Source: Elusimicrobia bacterium RIFOXYB2_FULL_48_7
GTDB lineage: Bacteria; Elusimicrobiota; Endomicrobiia; CG1-02-37-114; XYA2-FULL-39-19
Reading direction: 5' to 3'
NCBI GenBank assembly: GCA_001800495.1
Contig: MGVM01000090.1
Coordinates: forward strand, 1-7,665
DNA length: 7,665 nt
The position numbers and the translations under genes were made by a program. The notes beneath the pieces are model-generated. The model searched no databases. It had not been told where the DNA came from and worked only from the letters and a program-made list of their open reading frames with translations. Each line of letters opens with the position of its first letter. Position 1 is the stretch's first letter. Below, in pieces: positions 5,730 through 7,665 of this stretch.

Positions 5730-6685
5730 ATAGCAACTTTTTCCAGTATGTCCAATAAATGACGGTCGACTTTCTTGTTGTTTGAAATGACCCGCTCGAT
5801 ATCGATGTCGTTTATCGCGCAATTCCTGATAACCACAGCGCGGTTTTTCGCTTTTTTCCTGATCAAATCAACCGCGTAGCTTCCGAACTGGGTGCCAAGA
5901 ATCCTTGACCTCGCGGATGGGCTCCCTCCGCGCTGTATGTAGCCCAGGTTGCTTACTCGCACGGGAAATCCCGTCTTGAATTCAAGTATTTTTGCGGCTT
6001 CGGCGGAATTCCCGGCGCCTTCAGCAAATATAATAATAAGGGATTTTTTACCGGCCTGCTTCATTTTTTTTATTTTCCCGGCTATCTCGTTCAGGTTATA
6101 TTTTATTTCCGGGATAAGCACGAACTCAGCTCCTGAGGCAATGGCTATATTGACCGCCAAAAACCCGTGCTCCCTGCCCATAACTTCCACTATAAAAACG
6201 CGTTCAAAACTTGTTGCAGTGTCGCGGATTTTGTCTATGGCTTCAATAGCAGTGTCTATGGCGGTATCAAAACCTACGGTCTCATCCGTGCCGAATATGT
6301 CGTTGTCAATGGTGGCAGGTATGCCGATTACCGGTACCCCGGATGCCTTTGAGATTTTGCAGCCGGCGTTAAATGTGCCGTCCCCGCCGATGATAACAAG
6401 GTAATCAAAGAGGTGCTGCGTTAATATTTTAGCGGCTTTTTTGACGCCTTTCGGCGTGCGGATTTCATCGCAGCGCGAACTTTTAAGTATAGTGCCGCCG
6501 ATGTTGATAATTCCTCCGACTGAGCGCCTATCGAGACTTATAAAATCCTCGTTTAAAAGGCCGCTGAAGCCGAGCCTGATCCCGGTAATTTCAAAACCGC
6601 AGATCGAACCAACCCTGACCACACTGCGGATTGCTGCGTTCATTCCCGGAGCATCGCCGCCGGGAGTAATAAGCCCTATTTTCAT
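5726..6685 (-). CDS. pfkA: 6-phosphofructokinase (ATP type)
   Basis: This 319-residue enzyme phosphorylates fructose 6-phosphate to fructose 1,6-bisphosphate in glycolysis; its length matches bacterial PfkA (about 320). Visible motifs are PGGDAPGMNAAIRSVVR (8-24), GGTILKSSRC (63-72), IGGDGT (99-104), PATIDNDI (123-130, with the catalytic Asp), DTATSFER (155-162), VEVMGR (166-171), AEG (221-223) and GYIQRGGSP (248-256). GGDG rather than GGDD, and Ala rather than Lys before TIDND, argue for ATP and against pyrophosphate as donor. Effector-site arginines known in E. coli (21, 25, 54, 154) have counterparts at 20, 24, 53 and 162 or nearby, so allosteric control may be kept. The conserved Arg of the NRGG motif is Ile here (NIGG), and the usual His of LGHxQRGG is Tyr. 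The start at 6685 is fixed by AGGAG (6693-6697) 7 nt upstream. It overlaps the upstream stop and the downstream start as ATGA, so it sits tightly inside the operon. Confidence 0.95.
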   Translation of the reverse strand: MKIGLITPGGDAPGMNAAIRSVVRVGSICGFEITGIRLGFSGLLNEDFISLDRRSVGGIINIGGTILKSSRCDEIRTPKGVKKAAKILTQHLFDYLVIIGGDGTFNAGCKISKASGVPVIGIPATIDNDIFGTDETVGFDTAIDTAIEAIDKIRDTATSFERVFIVEVMGREHGFLAVNIAIASGAEFVLIPEIKYNLNEIAGKIKKMKQAGKKSLIIIFAEGAGNSAEAAKILEFKTGFPVRVSNLGYIQRGGSPSARSRILGTQFGSYAVDLIRKKAKNRAVVIRNCAINDIDIERVISNNKKVDRHLLDILEKVAI

Positions 6686-7665
6686 TGAAAGTCTCCTGTG
6701 AATGTTGAACATGTATCAGCCAGCAATTTCAACGCGATTCTGGCAGAATCTTCAGATAAGCTTCCAAGCCCGCAGGCCGGAGTGATGAGCATTTGGCTGA
6801 ACACCTTTTTTTTGTCTATTCCTTTTGCCGCGAGTTTTTCAATTCCGGCTTTTAGTTTTGACGAGAGCGTAACAGCGCTTTCTTTTTCAAGTTTTTCAGA
6901 GCTTGTCGGGAGTATACCGCAGGCGAGTATTCCGCCCCGGTTGACGAACGCCTTTATTTCCTCGGTGTAAAGAAGGATGCTATCAAAATATTCATAGGCG
7001 TCAAACGAAATAATGTCGACGCCGCAGTCAACAAGAAGGGACCAGTCAGTGTTGGCGCAGCAATGAACGCTAATAAGCGCGCCAATAGGCGCGCCAATAG
7101 GCGCGCCAATAGGCGCGCCTTTGAAGCTTTCTTTTATTTTTTTAATTACTTCTGAGATAGAAGTCACAACGTCTTCGCGCGATATGGCTGTGAAAGCGCT
7201 GCCGTAAGCTGCTAAGTAGGGTTCGTCAAGCGATATAATGACAGGGTTCTTTGTGACCGCTGATAATTGCTTTACCTGCCAGATCGATTTGGATGCGATT
7301 AGTTTCAGTACTGCGTCCCTGAGTTGTTCATTGTAGAATATTGCCTGGCCTTTTTCGTCTTTAACGGTAAGGCCGAACGTGACAGGGCCGGTTATCTGTC
7401 CTTTCAGGGCTGACAAGCAGGAATTATCAGCTTTGAGGCGTTTCAATAATTCGCTCAGCCCGGGAGCAAATTCGTCTGATATCGCGAAATAATCCCAGTC
7501 AAGCGCAAGGTAACGCTCATAGAAGGTTTCCAGAGCACTGAACGCCTTTTGGGTATCTATATAGATTTTTTCCTCTTTTTCGTCAATGACTGTGCCGGGA
7601 AAGTTCTGGGAACACTGGACGTACATGTTCTCCCTGAAACTTCTTTTCGGCAGCTGGGGCCAGGC
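6682..7665 (-). CDS. MetE-C-fold, methionine-synthase-like protein (5' end outside the window)
   Basis: The frame is open to the right edge. Upstream of the Met at 7624-7626 it reads AWPQLPKRSFREN, conserved-looking sequence running straight into MYVQCSQNFPG, so that Met is internal and the true start lies outside. The visible 327 residues resemble the catalytic barrel of cobalamin-independent methionine synthase and the UROD/MetE superfamily: KGQITGPVTFGLTV (88-101), SLDEPYLAAYGSAF (145-158), VHCCANTDW (200-208), ISFDAY (219-224) and TPACGLGSLS (295-304). MetE zinc ligands His-x-Cys, Glu and Cys map to His201, Cys203, Asp222 and Cys298, with Asp replacing Glu. Full MetE has a second, N-terminal barrel and folate-binding parts; this protein looks like a short core form. 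Such core enzymes (Mes families) are proposed to take methyl from corrinoid proteins to make methionine. A GAPI repeat at residues 183-198 is unusual. The gene overlaps pfkA by ATGA. Fold is confident; substrate is inferred. Confidence 0.8.
   Translation of the reverse strand, partial: AWPQLPKRSFRENMYVQCSQNFPGTVIDEKEEKIYIDTQKAFSALETFYERYLALDWDYFAISDEFAPGLSELLKRLKADNSCLSALKGQITGPVTFGLTVKDEKGQAIFYNEQLRDAVLKLIASKSIWQVKQLSAVTKNPVIISLDEPYLAAYGSAFTAISREDVVTSISEVIKKIKESFKGAPIGAPIGAPIGALISVHCCANTDWSLLVDCGVDIISFDAYEYFDSILLYTEEIKAFVNRGGILACGILPTSSEKLEKESAVTLSSKLKAGIEKLAAKGIDKKKVFSQMLITPACGLGSLSEDSARIALKLLADTCSTFTGDFQ
6693..6697 (-). promoter_or_regulatory. Shine-Dalgarno deciding the pfkA start
   Basis: AGGAG on the minus strand, inside the last codons of the MetE-like gene, lies 7 nt before the ATG at 6683-6685. 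It rules out the longer frame beginning at 6712, which would put this site inside the coding region and add nine residues before the canonical PfkA N-terminus MKIGLITPGGD. Confidence 0.8.
7072..7119 (-). repeat. 12-bp in-frame tandem repeat, four units
   Basis: The unit GGCGCGCCTATT (minus strand) occurs head to tail four times. Three copies are identical and the last (7072-7083) differs by one base. It encodes GAPI-GAPI-GAPI-GALI inside the MetE-like gene. Each perfect unit holds the palindrome GGCGCGCC. The unit is a multiple of three, so gain or loss of copies keeps the frame. The GC-rich repeat contrasts with the neighbouring sequence. Confidence 0.95.

Noticed and set aside
5730..5822. 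N-terminal extension of the lipoprotein reading frame (start at 5822)
   Set aside because: It lies wholly inside pfkA and would bury a clear lipoprotein signal peptide. The ATG at 5729 overlaps the pfkA stop as ATGA, a common coupled start.
5949..6404. Plus-strand open frame opposite pfkA (151 codons)
   Set aside because: It is antisense to conserved PfkA coding sequence, with no domain.
6686..6712. Nine-residue N-terminal extension of pfkA (start at 6712)
   Set aside because: The ribosome site AGGAG at 6693-6697 lies within it, and PfkA proteins begin close to the K-I-G-x-L-T-x-G-G-D motif.
7072..7119. Tandem repeat as a CRISPR array or protein-binding iteron
   Set aside because: Units are 12 bp, directly abutting without spacers, and in frame inside a coding sequence; a coding repeat expansion explains it.
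1..7665. tRNA, rRNA, insertion sequence or phage remnants
   Set aside because: Nearly all of the window is intact coding sequence with short gaps. No cloverleaf, rRNA segment, transposase motif or terminal inverted repeats were seen.

Overview
All genes in this 7.7 kb window lie on the minus strand: six complete CDSs and two cut by the window edges. The right edge (acting as upstream) holds a methionine-synthase-like (MetE-C fold) protein that runs past position 7665. Next come pfkA, a DUF799/GNA1162-like lipoprotein, an MscS-family channel, a GIDE-domain membrane protein with an EF-hand loop, LemA, and a large GT-C-like membrane protein. The left edge holds the first 85 codons of acsC, the large (gamma) subunit of the corrinoid iron-sulfur protein of the Wood-Ljungdahl pathway.

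The seven genes from the right edge down to position 327 are packed like one operon. Two junctions are 4-base ATGA overlaps, one gap is 1 nt, and the others are about 23 to 57 nt. No intrinsic terminator was seen. acsC appears to start a new transcription unit: a near-consensus sigma-70 promoter (TTGACC, 17-nt spacer, TATAAT) sits in the 71-nt gap before it, with a good Shine-Dalgarno sequence.

The window suggests an anaerobic bacterium with a Wood-Ljungdahl (CODH/ACS) pathway and an ATP-type phosphofructokinase. The lipoprotein suggests a diderm envelope. Base composition is moderate, mid-40s percent GC by eye. Candidate groups such as Omnitrophota, Desulfobacterota or related uncultured phyla fit, but the sequence alone does not decide.

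Functionally, the MetE-like protein and acsC may be linked. Some folate-independent methionine synthases are proposed to take methyl groups from corrinoid proteins, and AcsC is the cobamide-carrying half of such a protein. The middle block (lipoprotein, MscS, GIDE/EF-hand, LemA, GT-C-like protein) looks like a cell-envelope cassette. The most distinctive local feature is a 12-bp tandem repeat, four units at 7072-7119, inserted in frame just before the predicted zinc-binding His-Cys-Cys of the MetE-like enzyme.

Several obvious start sites were corrected. pfkA starts at 6685, the lipoprotein at 5729, the GIDE protein at 4055, and the MetE-like gene has no start inside the window.
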